This document shows positions 33,818 through 42,590 of a stretch of DNA of 64,000 bases, piece after piece. The stretch comes from Roseomonas xinghualingensis (lineage in GTDB: Bacteria; Pseudomonadota; Alphaproteobacteria; Acetobacterales; Acetobacteraceae). A program made the position numbers and the translations under genes. Positions within the stretch are counted from its first letter, which is position 1; every line of letters starts with the position of its first letter. Below the pieces are notes generated by a model, which did not search any database, was not told where the DNA came from, and saw only the letters and a list, made by a program, of their open reading frames with translations. The stretch is taken from positions 62,001 to 126,000 of the forward strand of contig NZ_JAOXLP010000013.1 in NCBI RefSeq assembly GCF_025791835.1, read 5' to 3'.

Positions 33818-35176
33818 TCATCCGTCTTGCCCGGCATGGGCTTCCGCGCGCCGGGGGGCTCCCATGGTGCGCGCGGATGCCTGGCCGCTGGCGGGCGTTT
33901 GCTTGGCAGCAGGCCGCTGCGCGATCCGTGTGATCAGCCGCGCGCCGCGCTGGAAGGTGAGATAGCTCCAGAGCCACTCGAAGGAGACGACCACGCGGCT
34001 GCGGAAGCCGATCAGGTACCAGACATGGGCGATGCCCCAGAACCACCAGCCCAGAAGCCCTTTCAGCTGGAAGCTGTCCATGGCCACCACGGCCGAGCGG
34101 CGCCCGATGGTCGCCAGGTCCCCATGGTGCCGGTAGGAGAAGGGCCCTGGGGAAGGGCGCCCGGTGGCACGGGCGGCGATCACCTGGCCGATATAGCGGC
34201 CCATCTGCTTTGCCGCCGGGGCAATGCCTGGGATCGGCCTGCCTTTTCCGTCCTTGGCGCTGGCAAGATCGCCGGCCACGAAGATCTCCGGATGGCCGGG
34301 TACTGAAAGATCGGGGCTTACCGCCACGCGGCCCGCGCGGTCCCGCTCCGCCCCGATCCATGCCCCGGCGGGGGAGGCGACGACGCCCGCCGCCCAGACG
34401 GTGGTGCTCGTCCCGATCCGCTCATCGCCCAGGGAGACGCCTTCGGCATCGCAATCCGTCACCCGGGCATTGGTCCGTACCTCCACCCCCATGCGCCGCA
34501 GGGAACGGGTGGCGTAATCCGATAATTCCTCGGGGAAGGTGGCAAGAAGGCGTGGTCCGGCCTCGATCAGCACGATCCGGGCGGAACGCGGATCGAAATG
34601 GCGGAATTCCCGCCGCAGCGCGTGGCGGGCCAGTTCCGCCATGGCGCCGGCCAGCTCCACTCCGGTGGGGCCGCCGCCGATGACCACGAAGGTCAGCAGG
34701 CGTTTCCGTTCCGCCTCATCCGTGGACAGCTCAGCCCTCTCAAAGGCGACGAGGAGCCGTTGGCGGATGCCGGTGGCGTCCTCGATGGTCTTGAGGCCGG
34801 GCGCCACTTCGGCCCATTCGTCCTTGCCGAAATAGGAGTGTGTTGCCCCGGTCGCGAGAACGAGCACGTCATAGGGAATGGCCTTGCCATCCGCATGGAC
34901 GGTGCGTGCCTCGGTATCCACCCCTGTCACCTCGGCCATCAGGACGGCGACGTTCTTCTGCCGGCGAAAGATGGTGCGCACGGGCCAGGCGATATCGCCC
35001 GGCGAAAGGGCGGCGGTGGCCACCTGGTAGAGCAGGGGCTGGAAAAGGTGGTGGTTCTGCCGGTCCAGGATGGTCAGCGAAACGGGTGCTCCGGCAAGGG
35101 CCCGGGCCGCTTCCAGCCCGCCGAAGCCGGCGCCTATGATCACCACACGCAGGGGAGGTTTCGCCATACCGTCCAT
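33818..35176 (-). CDS. ndh: Type II NADH:quinone oxidoreductase
   Basis: Single-subunit, non-proton-pumping NADH dehydrogenase, 452 aa, peripheral on the inner membrane. FAD motif VVIIGAGFGGLEAARAL, NADH motif FVVIGGGPTGVELAGAMAELA, quinone-site-type AQxxxQ replaced by APAAKQMGRY, and FVAGDLASA are visible. C-terminal amphipathic stretches (GLLGWWFWGIAHVWYLIGF) anchor it. ATG 35176 directly follows the TAA of a degenerate upstream fragment; an in-frame ATG lies three codons in. It could lower proton yield while cytochrome bd runs. Confidence 0.93.
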   Translation of the reverse strand: MDGMAKPPLRVVIIGAGFGGLEAARALAGAPVSLTILDRQNHHLFQPLLYQVATAALSPGDIAWPVRTIFRRQKNVAVLMAEVTGVDTEARTVHADGKAIPYDVLVLATGATHSYFGKDEWAEVAPGLKTIEDATGIRQRLLVAFERAELSTDEAERKRLLTFVVIGGGPTGVELAGAMAELARHALRREFRHFDPRSARIVLIEAGPRLLATFPEELSDYATRSLRRMGVEVRTNARVTDCDAEGVSLGDERIGTSTTVWAAGVVASPAGAWIGAERDRAGRVAVSPDLSVPGHPEIFVAGDLASAKDGKGRPIPGIAPAAKQMGRYIGQVIAARATGRPSPGPFSYRHHGDLATIGRRSAVVAMDSFQLKGLLGWWFWGIAHVWYLIGFRSRVVVSFEWLWSYLTFQRGARLITRIAQRPAAKQTPASGQASARTMGAPRRAEAHAGQDG

Positions 35177-35404
35177 TTACCGCCCGCCACTCCTGCCAAA
35201 GGTTGAGTCTCCGCCATGGCCGTTCAGGTCGAAGCGGATGCCATGGCGGAGCAGATGGAGGCGGGGATCGCGGATGGAGGATGCGCGGCCCGCCCCGGCT
35301 TGCGCGATGTTGGAAGGCGTGATGCCGCCGCCATCCACAAAATGGACTCCACCGCTCCCGATCACCTCGAGTTTATGGCCGTGCAGGGAGAGCGCCCTCC
35401 ACAA
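35177..35404 (-). pseudogene. C-terminal remnant of a cyanophycinase-like peptidase
   Basis: About 75 codons. KLEVIGSGGVHFVDGGGITP, SNIAQAGAGRASS and then PRLHLLRHGIRFDL resemble the last 60 residues of cyanophycinase (the ...VxVVDG...SNI...LHVLxxGDRFDL end). The nucleophile Ser and the whole N-terminal 200 residues are absent, and the upstream frame codes for the next gene instead. It ends in a TAA immediately before ndh. I judge it a decayed gene; similarity is by eye. Confidence 0.5.
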
Positions 35405-35475
35405 GGATGCGCACCACCCTGAACGGAATAACGGCGAAATAGCTCATCACGCCGTGGCGTGGGTGGGTGGGAGCC

Positions 35476-36042
35476 TCATTGCGTTTTCCATTCGCGGTGT
35501 TCAGGCGCGGCCGTGCCGGTGGCTTCGGGGACGCGGCCGATGGCGGCGATCTGCCGCGCTGTGGTGAGCATCTCTTCCGCCGACATCTCCAGCAACCGTG
35601 CCGCCTGGTACTCGGCGCAGTCATGCGCCAGGGCACGCAGATCGAGCATCCGGCATGCCATGCGCCCGAGCGCCCATCGCGCGAGCGACACCAGCCCCGC
35701 ATCACCGGCTGACCCGGGAACAACCAGATCGTCCTGGCCGATCCAGGGTGCGGCACCCTGGGTGCCATGGCCAAGACAGGAGAGGATGTACTCGATCCGG
35801 CGCACTCCTTCCTCGGCCTCTTCGCGCAACAGGCCGAAAGCCTGGGCAAGTGGTCCGGGTTGCGTCATCCGCATCCATGCTTCGGCCGCGGAAGCCAGCG
35901 CCGCCTCGCTGCGATGCGCGGCCCGGAGTTCGTGCAGGAAGATGGCGCGGCTCCGTCGCTCGCCCCCGGCCTGCGGGGTACCAAGCGCGGGCAGCCAGGA
36001 ATACGGCAGCGCGCCACCGGCATTCGTATCAGCTCCCCTCAT
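35476..36042 (-). CDS. DUF892 (YciE/YciF-like) ferritin-like protein
   Basis: 188-aa helical protein. FLHELRAAHRSEAALASAAE, the helix LAQAFGLLREEAEEGVRRI followed by EYILSCLG, and a C-terminal pair of helices with AHDCAEYQAARLL fit the DUF892 family of stress-induced ferritin-like proteins. Several expected metal-binding Glu/His are present (E in EEAEEGVRRIE; CAEYQ). It competes with another reverse-strand frame at 35373-35849, but this one has family resemblance. Function in other bacteria is tied to osmotic or general stress. Confidence 0.72.
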   Translation of the reverse strand: MRGADTNAGGALPYSWLPALGTPQAGGERRSRAIFLHELRAAHRSEAALASAAEAWMRMTQPGPLAQAFGLLREEAEEGVRRIEYILSCLGHGTQGAAPWIGQDDLVVPGSAGDAGLVSLARWALGRMACRMLDLRALAHDCAEYQAARLLEMSAEEMLTTARQIAAIGRVPEATGTAAPEHREWKTQ

Positions 36043-36495
36043 CAGATCCTCTCATGGGGCGCATCCATCCGGAGGACGCCCGCTTCCGCGAAGCTCCCGT
36101 CAGTCGTGCCGTCATCGGTACCCCCGGGGCGTATGGCTTTGCTCCGCAGCGGATACACAATGGAAGGGCGGGCCTGCGATCATGACCGGGCATGATGCCG
36201 GGCGTGATCACCGGATGACGGGGTGCTCTTTTCTGCCCGCCCTGGAATGCTGCCTTTAACCTGCGTTAGGCGGCTACAACGCTCACGCTCTTCTCCCGAA
36301 TGAGTGATTTATGCGTCCTGCGTGTCCACGCCTCACATGAGCCATGGAGCGAAGGCAACGGGCGGGGCGAGTGGGCCTGGCGCCTCCACTGGGATGCCTG
36401 GCGCGAAAGGCTTCCTGCCGCAGAAGCACAAGGGTGAACCGCGCCTTTTCCGGGGCGTTCTGGTCCCGGTTGCTGCGAGAGGAAGGGATCAGGCG
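36043..36495. other. Gene-free spacer
   Basis: 453 bp with only short overlapping ORFs lacking RBS or family resemblance. It contains several GC-rich short inverted repeats (for example CCGGGCATGATGCCGGG near 36185-36201). No clear promoter. Confidence 0.4.
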
Positions 36496-36591
36496 ATGGC
36501 GAAGGCGAAGAAGGACAACCGACGCAATATCGCTGGAATGGGCTCCGGGACGGCCGCAAATGGCCGGCCGCGCCATAAGGCCGATGCTTGA
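36496..36591 (+). CDS. Small basic protein of 31 residues (uncertain)
   Basis: ATG 36496 has AGGAAGGG about 7-8 nt upstream, a good ribosome site. The product MAKAKKDNRRNIAGMGSGTA followed by ANGRPRHKADA is Lys/Arg-rich with no membrane segment. It lies 35 bp upstream of the patatin gene on the same strand and may be cotranscribed. Not recognised as any family; could be a leader or a chance ORF. Confidence 0.35.
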   Translation: MAKAKKDNRRNIAGMGSGTAANGRPRHKADA

Positions 36592-36626
36592 GCGGGCCGC
36601 TCCCCCGAGGAGGATCGGGCGGCGGG

Positions 36627-37766
36627 ATGAGCGGTCCGGAACGGGCGGAGCCGGCGCAGCCGGGAATGGCCATGGTGCTGTCGGGCGGGGTCGCCCTCGG
36701 CGCTTATGAGGCTGGTGCCTATCAGGCACTTGAGGAAGCGGGTGGCCTGCGGCCCGATTGGCTGCTGGGCTCCTCCGCCGGTGCCATCAACGCCGCCATC
36801 ATAGCCGGCAATCCACCGGAGCGCCGTGTGGAGCGCCTTCGCCACTTCTGGGCTTCCATCGGCAATGATCCGTCGCCCTGGACCTCCTTCTGGTTCGGTT
36901 CTCCACCGGAAACGGGTGCATGGCGGCGGGCCTATAATGAGGCGGCCGCCATGCAGACGCTCCTGCTTGGCCGGCCTGGCCTGTTCCAGCCGCGCCTCAT
37001 GCCGGGAAGGCTGTCCGGCGCCGCGCCGGCCCTTTACGATCTTGAACCGCTGCGGCGCCGCCTGCCGGAATGCCTCGACTTCGACCTGCTCAACCATCCG
37101 GACGCGCCGCGGATCTGTGTGGTGGCGACGGATGTGGTCAGCGGGGAGCGCGTCGTCTTCGACACGGCGCGCGGGGCACGCATAACACCGGAGCATCTCG
37201 TCGCATCCTGTGCGCTGCTGCCGCTCTTCGCCCCGCTTGAGATCGAGGGGAGGTTGCTCTGCGATGGCGGGCTTGCCTCGAACGCCCCGCTGGACCTGCT
37301 GCTCGCGGAACCGGCTGGCGGGCCTTTGCTCTGCTGCGTGGTGGAACTCTTTGCCCAGCAGGGCAGCCGCCCACGCTCCCTTGCCGCATCGGCGGCGCGC
37401 GCGGGTGACCTCGCCTTCGGCAACCAGACGCGCCGACTTCTGGAGGCTTGCGCGCGCGAATACCGCCTGCGCGCCCTGGTCGGGCGCCTTGCCGCGGAAC
37501 TGCCGCCGGATCGCCGCGAAAGCCCGGAAATCGCGCCTCTCCTTGCTGAGGCGGAACCGCGCGAGCTGACCTTTCTCCTGCTTGGCTATCGTGCCGGGTT
37601 GGATGAGGCCGGGCCCGGCAAGGTCTTCGATTTCTCACATGTGACCCTCGCGGAGCGCTGGCAGGCGGGGGCGGAGGCCATGCGCAAGGGGCTGCGGCAA
37701 CTGGAAGCAAAGGACGAGGCGGCAATGCTTGCTCCGGGCCTCGCACTGCATGAACTGGACGGGTAA
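36627..37766 (+). CDS. Patatin-like phospholipase
   Basis: Predicted Ser-Asp lipid acyl hydrolase, 379 aa. Oxyanion loop VLSGGVALGAYEAGAYQAL, nucleophile elbow LLGSSAGAINAA (G-x-S-x-G) and the catalytic Asp in LLCDGGLASNAPLD are all intact. ATG 36627 lies downstream of GAGGAGG. No signal peptide. Such proteins act in membrane lipid turnover; substrate here unknown. Confidence 0.92.
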   Translation: MSGPERAEPAQPGMAMVLSGGVALGAYEAGAYQALEEAGGLRPDWLLGSSAGAINAAIIAGNPPERRVERLRHFWASIGNDPSPWTSFWFGSPPETGAWRRAYNEAAAMQTLLLGRPGLFQPRLMPGRLSGAAPALYDLEPLRRRLPECLDFDLLNHPDAPRICVVATDVVSGERVVFDTARGARITPEHLVASCALLPLFAPLEIEGRLLCDGGLASNAPLDLLLAEPAGGPLLCCVVELFAQQGSRPRSLAASAARAGDLAFGNQTRRLLEACAREYRLRALVGRLAAELPPDRRESPEIAPLLAEAEPRELTFLLLGYRAGLDEAGPGKVFDFSHVTLAERWQAGAEAMRKGLRQLEAKDEAAMLAPGLALHELDG

Positions 37767-37970
37767 GGCTTTCGGCTGGTGCTGCCGCGGGCCCGGTTCC
37801 TGCCTCGCCCGTTGCTCTGATGGGCGGATGGTGGGACAGGCTGAAGCTACATCATGGCCATGATTTGCCTGTTCCCGTAACGGCCTTCTCTAACATAGAG
37901 TGGTTGCGATATCGTAAGATTTCGTTGCCGCTGCAGGCCGCAGCAGGCTTGCATGGGTGGAGGTCCTTCT

Positions 37971-38441
37971 GTGACGGATACCGTGACTTATGATGGAAAG
38001 GCTTGGCCACAACCCGGACGATCGCATCGGGGCAGGGACCCACGCTCGACCGTGATCGGTGCGCATGTGGGCAGCCGCATCCGGCTTCGCCGGAACATGC
38101 TCGGTATCAGCCAGGGCGAGTTGGGGGCGGCGCTGGGCGTCACCTTCCAGCAGATCCAGAAATACGAGAGCGGAGCGAACCGTATCGGCGCGAGCCGGCT
38201 GTTCGACCTGGTTCAGGTGCTGGACGTACCGATCAGCTACTTCTTCGAGGGAATGCCCGCCATGGTCGGTGGGGCCATCGTCCCGGACACCGCCTCCGAC
38301 ACACCCCTGGGCTATATGAACGGCGATACGCTGCGGCAGCGGGAGACGCTGGACCTGGTGCGCGCCTATTACTGCATATCGGATCCCGGCGTGCGCAAGC
38401 GGGTCATGGCGCTGCTGAAGAGCCTTGCCTCCGAGGAGTGA
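37971..38441 (+). CDS. XRE-family helix-turn-helix regulator
   Basis: DNA-binding protein, 156 aa. The Cro/C1-type HTH reads VGSRIRLRRNMLGISQGELG, then AALGVTFQQIQKYESGANRI, followed by SRLFDLVQVLDVPISYFFEG, a form common in alphaproteobacteria. GTG 37971 has GGAGG 7 nt upstream and is preferred to ATG 37953. The C-terminal 70 residues (LDLVRAYYCISDPGVRKRVM) are helical and typical of this group. The 204-bp upstream spacer is AT-richer (TAACATAGAGTGGTTGCGATAT) and likely holds its promoter. Confidence 0.92.
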   Translation: MTDTVTYDGKAWPQPGRSHRGRDPRSTVIGAHVGSRIRLRRNMLGISQGELGAALGVTFQQIQKYESGANRIGASRLFDLVQVLDVPISYFFEGMPAMVGGAIVPDTASDTPLGYMNGDTLRQRETLDLVRAYYCISDPGVRKRVMALLKSLASEE

Positions 38442-38521
38442 CGGGGGAGAGCCGCCGGCCACGAGCAAGCCTGAAGCGCCGGAGGGGCACCGCCGCGGTC
38501 CCTGCGCGGCGGCGGCTTACT

Positions 38522-38899
38522 TCAGTTCAGGCTCGCAAGGGCACGCACCAGCGTGTCGGGATCGAAGGGTTTTTCCCAGTGCGGCACATTCTGGAAGCGG
38601 GGTGGCAGGGTGCTACGCGCATAGCCTGTCGCGATCACGAAGGGCACCCCCCGGGCGTTGAGCGCATCCGCCACGGGAAAGACACCCTCGCCCTGCAGAT
38701 TCACGTCCAGGACGGCGAAATCGATCCGCTCCTCCCCGGCCAGCAGATCGAGCGCCTGCTGTCGGGTCGGTGCCGGTCCAAGTACCTCGGCCCCCAGGTC
38801 CTGCAACGCCTGTACCAGATCGTCGGCGATGAAAAATTCGTCCTCGACGATCAGAACGCGGCGGCCGGTCAAATCCCCTTTCGGCCCTGCTTCTGCCAT
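38522..38899 (-). CDS. Orphan single-domain response regulator
   Basis: CheY-like receiver, 125 aa, no output domain. Acidic pocket in VLIVEDEFFIADDL, phosphoacceptor Asp in FAVLDVNLQGEGVF, Thr/Ser in VIATGYA and Lys in WEKPFD are present. ATG 38899 is chosen because GAGGAAGGG lies upstream; the frame is open further. Receivers of this type are usual partners of HWE/HisKA_2 kinases, one of which is encoded 1 kb away. Confidence 0.9.
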   Translation of the reverse strand: MAEAGPKGDLTGRRVLIVEDEFFIADDLVQALQDLGAEVLGPAPTRQQALDLLAGEERIDFAVLDVNLQGEGVFPVADALNARGVPFVIATGYARSTLPPRFQNVPHWEKPFDPDTLVRALASLN

Positions 38900-39055
38900 T
38901 GTGGCTTGCCCTTCCTCATGCAGCCTGTGAGGGCAGAATATGGCATTCCGCCGGAACGGTCTCAAACCGGCTCCAATCCGCTCGATTGCCGGTAACCCAT
39001 GTTAAAGCGGTCGGGCTCCAAGGCGCTACAGCCCTGGCGGCACACAGGATCAGCC

Positions 39056-39796
39056 ATGAACAACCCTCTCATACGCAAGCTGGAGAAGTTCACGAAACTG
39101 TCATCGGGGGAGATGCAGGTTCTGGAGCAGGTTGCAGCCGAGGGTCTGCGCCAACTCGGAACGCGGGAGGATATTATCCGCGAAGGCGACAGGCCCCAGG
39201 CCCTGAACCTCATCCTTTCCGGCTGGGCTTGTCGCTACAAGCATCTGGAGGACGGGCGGAGGCAGATCATGGCCTTCTTCCTGCCGGGCGATCTCTGCGA
39301 CAACCACGTCTTCGTCCTGCGGGAGATGGACCATTCGGTTGGCACGCTGACCCCTGTGACCTTCGCGCAGATCCCGCGCCGGCGGATCGACGAGATCACG
39401 CTCAGCCATCCGCGGGTCACCCAGGCGCTATGGTGGGCATCGCTCGTCAGCACGGCGATCCAGCGCGAATGGACCGTCAGCCTCGGTCAGCGTGACGCAC
39501 TGGAACGCATGGCCCATCTTCTCTGTGAACTGTTCGTGCGCCTGCGGGTTGTCGGGCTGACGGAAGAGAACCGCTGCGAGCTGCCGCTCACCCAGGCGGA
39601 ACTGGCCGATGCCATGGGGCTGTCCACGGTCCATGTGAACCGTACCCTGCAGGAGCTTCGCGCGGCGAAGCTGATCATCCTCAAGGGCCGGACACTGACC
39701 ATTCCGGATCTGGAGGCACTGCAGAGCGCCGCGCAGTTCAATCCCAATTATTTGCATCTTGAGCATGAGGGACAGCATCTTGATGCGAATGATTAA
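39056..39796 (+). CDS. Crp/Fnr family regulator without iron-sulfur cysteines
   Basis: 246 aa. N-terminal cyclic-nucleotide-binding-like domain (LNLILSGWACRYKHLEDGRR then QIMAFFLPGDLCD) and C-terminal winged helix with LTQAELADAMGLSTVHVNRT. It lacks an N-terminal cysteine cluster and the ExxSR recognition helix (here TVHVNRT), so it should bind a different site from the FNR at 14.3 kb. Regulators of this subtype are common near stress and signalling genes in Roseomonas and Methylobacterium relatives. Confidence 0.9.
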   Translation: MNNPLIRKLEKFTKLSSGEMQVLEQVAAEGLRQLGTREDIIREGDRPQALNLILSGWACRYKHLEDGRRQIMAFFLPGDLCDNHVFVLREMDHSVGTLTPVTFAQIPRRRIDEITLSHPRVTQALWWASLVSTAIQREWTVSLGQRDALERMAHLLCELFVRLRVVGLTEENRCELPLTQAELADAMGLSTVHVNRTLQELRAAKLIILKGRTLTIPDLEALQSAAQFNPNYLHLEHEGQHLDAND

Positions 39797-39887
39797 GCTG
39801 CCCCTCTCCTGTGCCAGGCGCTGAAGCGCCAGGGAGAAGCCTGACGAGGTTCTGACGACACTCACGGGCCTGCCGCCCGCATACGGC

Positions 39888-41441
39888 ATGAACTCTGGTG
39901 AGGGATGGATCTTGGCCAGCGAGATCGGCACCAACGGGACCGGCTCCAACGGGACCGGCGTGAACACTCCCACCGGCTGGCCTGTGGGCGGTGGTGCGAT
40001 GGGCGAACGGATCCGGGCACGGGACTGGGCCAGCACGCCGCTCGGCCCATCCTCGGAATGGCCGTCCTGCCTCCGCACGGCGATCGAGCTCTGTCTTGCC
40101 TCGGCTTTCCCGAGCTTCGTCTTCTGGGGGCCGGACCTCCTGCAATTCCATAACGACGCCGCCCTGCGGCTGATTGGCCCGCAAGGGCTGGAGAAGAAGC
40201 TCGGCCTCCCGATGCGGGAGACCTGGCCAGTAAGCTGGGGACTGGTACGGCCACTGACCGAGCGCATCCTTCAGGGCGAGACGATCTACCTGGAGGATTT
40301 CAGCTTCCCGGTGGCGTCGCCGAGGCCCGCCGGGGAGGCGCTTTTCACCTGTTCCGGCAGTCCGCTGCGCGATGGGGAGGGGCTTGTTGTCGGGCTGTTC
40401 GCCACCATGGTGGAGACGACCCGCCACGCGCAGACGGAGAGAGGGCTGCAGGAGAACCAGAGGCAGTTGAGTTCCCTTGTCGAGGGTATTCCGCAGCTCA
40501 TCTGGCGCGCGACATCGGGCGGGCGCTGGAACTGGGCCAGCCCGCAATGGAGCGCCCATACCGGCCAGTCAGCGGAGGAGGGCCTGGACCATGGCTGGCT
40601 CCGGGCCCTGCATCCGGACGACCGCGAGATCGCCCTCGAGGCCTGGCGGCGTGCCGATGCGGGGGAGAGATACGATGCCGAGTACCGCATCCTCCATGCT
40701 GGCGAGCAGCGCTACCGTTGGTTCCAGACCCGTGCCACGCCCATACGGGACGAGGAAGGCCGGATCACCGAATGGCTGGGGACCTCCACCGATGTGGACG
40801 AGCTGCGCCGCATGGAGGAGCATCAGCGCCTGCTCCTGGCCGAGCTGCAGCATCGCGGACGGAACATGCTCAGCGTGATCCGCTCCATCATCCGCCGCAC
40901 GGTGCGGGCGAGTGACACGGTCGAGGATCTTGCCATGCATCTGGACGGGCGCATCAACGCCTTCGCCCGCGTGCAGGCCGCCGTGACCCGCGATCCCGGC
41001 GCCGGGATCGATCTGGCCCAGATGGTCGCGGATGAGTTGCTCGCCCATGCCGCTCGGGAGGAAAAGCGGCTGTGGATGGAAGGACCGCCCGTGCATCTGC
41101 GGCCGAAGGCCGCCGAGGCGCTGGGCCTCGCCATTCATGAGCTGACCACCAATGCCGTGAAATACGGGGCGCTCTCCGTGCCCCAGGGACGCATCGATGT
41201 CACCTGGCGGACCGAACCTTCCCGGCTTGTCATCAACTGGCGCGAGAGCGGCGTGCCAGGCCCGGTCATCCCATTGCGCGAGGGCTTCGGCACAGACCTC
41301 CTGGAACGGACCCTGCCCTATGAGCTGAACGCCAAGGTTCGGCAGTCCTTCGAGGAAAGCGGGCTGCACTGCACCATCGAACTGCCCCTCACGGGCCGGA
41401 TCCTGGCTGCTCCGGCGCCACCCAGCCCGATCCCGGCCTGA
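39888..41441 (+). CDS. PAS-domain HWE-family sensor histidine kinase
   Basis: Soluble sensor kinase, up to 517 aa. An N-terminal PAS/GAF-like region (about 40-180), a second PAS with PAC (WRATSGGRWNWASPQWSAHT to ITEWLGTSTDVDELRRMEEH), then the phospho-His helix LLAELQHRGRNMLSVIRSII and an HWE ATPase with HELTTNAVKYGAL and INWRESG. No transmembrane segment. ATG 39888 lacks an RBS; TTG 39912 with GAGGGA upstream may be the true start. It begins with a small AACGGGACCGGC duplication coding NGTGSNGTG. Probable partner: the receiver at 38522. Confidence 0.9.
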   Translation: MNSGEGWILASEIGTNGTGSNGTGVNTPTGWPVGGGAMGERIRARDWASTPLGPSSEWPSCLRTAIELCLASAFPSFVFWGPDLLQFHNDAALRLIGPQGLEKKLGLPMRETWPVSWGLVRPLTERILQGETIYLEDFSFPVASPRPAGEALFTCSGSPLRDGEGLVVGLFATMVETTRHAQTERGLQENQRQLSSLVEGIPQLIWRATSGGRWNWASPQWSAHTGQSAEEGLDHGWLRALHPDDREIALEAWRRADAGERYDAEYRILHAGEQRYRWFQTRATPIRDEEGRITEWLGTSTDVDELRRMEEHQRLLLAELQHRGRNMLSVIRSIIRRTVRASDTVEDLAMHLDGRINAFARVQAAVTRDPGAGIDLAQMVADELLAHAAREEKRLWMEGPPVHLRPKAAEALGLAIHELTTNAVKYGALSVPQGRIDVTWRTEPSRLVINWRESGVPGPVIPLREGFGTDLLERTLPYELNAKVRQSFEESGLHCTIELPLTGRILAAPAPPSPIPA

Positions 41442-41537
41442 GGCCGACCGGCAACGTCGATCCGCCCTGCGCCTGGTTGGCGCGGCGGGCGGTGCGTCCT
41501 AGCCTTCGCCGCTCAACGTCAGGCAAGGCCAACAAGC

Positions 41538-42554
41538 ATGAATCTCGCCCGCTTCCCACGCATCCGGCTGGGCCACCTGCCTACGCCGCTGGAGCCGATG
41601 GAGAACCTGTCGAAGCATCTCGGCGGGCCGAAGCTCTGGATCAAGCGGGACGATTGCACCGGGCTTTCCACCGGCGGCAACAAGACCCGTAAGCTGGAAT
41701 ACCTGATGGCCGAGGCCCGCGCGCAGGGCGCCGACACGGTCATCACCCAGGGCGCCACCCAGTCCAACCATGCCCGCCAGACCGCGGCCGCGGCGGCGAA
41801 GCTGGGCATGGCCTGCCACATCCTCCTGGAGGACCGCACGGGCTACACGGATGCCGCCTATACCCGCTCCGCCAATGTGATGCTGGACAAGCTGCATGGC
41901 GCGCAGGTCTCCCGCCGCCCGGGCGGCGCGGACATGCAGGCGGAAATGGAGGTGCTGGCCGCGGAACTGCGGAAGTCGGGCAAGCGCCCCTATGTCATTC
42001 CCGGGGGCGGTTCCAACCCCGTAGGTGCCCTTGGCTATGTCGGCGCCGCGCTGGAGCTGGTGGCGCAGGCCGCCGAGATGGGCCTGAGGATCGACCATGT
42101 GGTCCATGCCACCGGCAGCGCCGGCACCCAGGCCGGGCTGGTCGCGGGGCTGGTGGGCCTGAACAGCGGCATTCCCGTGCTCGGCATTGGCGTGCGCGCT
42201 CCGCGCGAAAAGCAGGAGGCCAATGTCCTGGCTCTGGCGCAGCGCACCGCCGATCACCTCGGCCTGCCGAAGGACACGGTGCGCGCCGAGCATGTGCGCG
42301 CGAATTGCGACTATGTCGGCCAGGGCTACGGCATCCCGACCCAGGGTATGGCGGAGGCGGTGAAACTGCTGGCGGAGAAGGAGGGCATCCTTCTCGACCC
42401 CGTCTATTCCGGGAAGGGCATGGCCGGGTTGATCGACCTGATCGGCAAGGGGCACTTCAAGCCGGAAGAGAACGTGGTCTTCATCCACACCGGCGGCGCT
42501 GTCGGCCTCTTTGGCTATCCGGATGCCTTCGACCTGCCGGCGGATGTGGCCTGA
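41538..42554 (+). CDS. D-cysteine desulfhydrase / L-cysteate sulfo-lyase-like PLP enzyme
   Basis: Fold-type II PLP enzyme of the ACC deaminase group, 338 aa. The PLP Lys lies in [33 protein letters not shown] and the phosphate loop [14 protein letters not shown] are typical. The same scaffold gives D-cysteine desulfhydrase (DcyD), ACC deaminase and L-cysteate sulfo-lyase (CuyA); I cannot choose by eye. No sulfonate transporter is adjacent. It is flanked by the HWE kinase gene and the glycan operon, from which it appears independent. Confidence 0.85.
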   Translation: MNLARFPRIRLGHLPTPLEPMENLSKHLGGPKLWIKRDDCTGLSTGGNKTRKLEYLMAEARAQGADTVITQGATQSNHARQTAAAAAKLGMACHILLEDRTGYTDAAYTRSANVMLDKLHGAQVSRRPGGADMQAEMEVLAAELRKSGKRPYVIPGGGSNPVGALGYVGAALELVAQAAEMGLRIDHVVHATGSAGTQAGLVAGLVGLNSGIPVLGIGVRAPREKQEANVLALAQRTADHLGLPKDTVRAEHVRANCDYVGQGYGIPTQGMAEAVKLLAEKEGILLDPVYSGKGMAGLIDLIGKGHFKPEENVVFIHTGGAVGLFGYPDAFDLPADVA

Positions 42555-42590
42555 AGGGCAAGGCCTGAATGCGGGGCCATCGCAGCACCC

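Noticed and set aside
35373..35849. Alternative reverse frame overlapping the DUF892 gene
   Set aside because: No domain resemblance, whereas the frame at 35476-36042 matches the ferritin-like family.
36244..36267. GGAAT-N15-CGTT resembling an EcfG-type stress promoter
   Set aside because: The -35 has a mismatch and the spacer is one base short; no ecfG/phyR context in the window.
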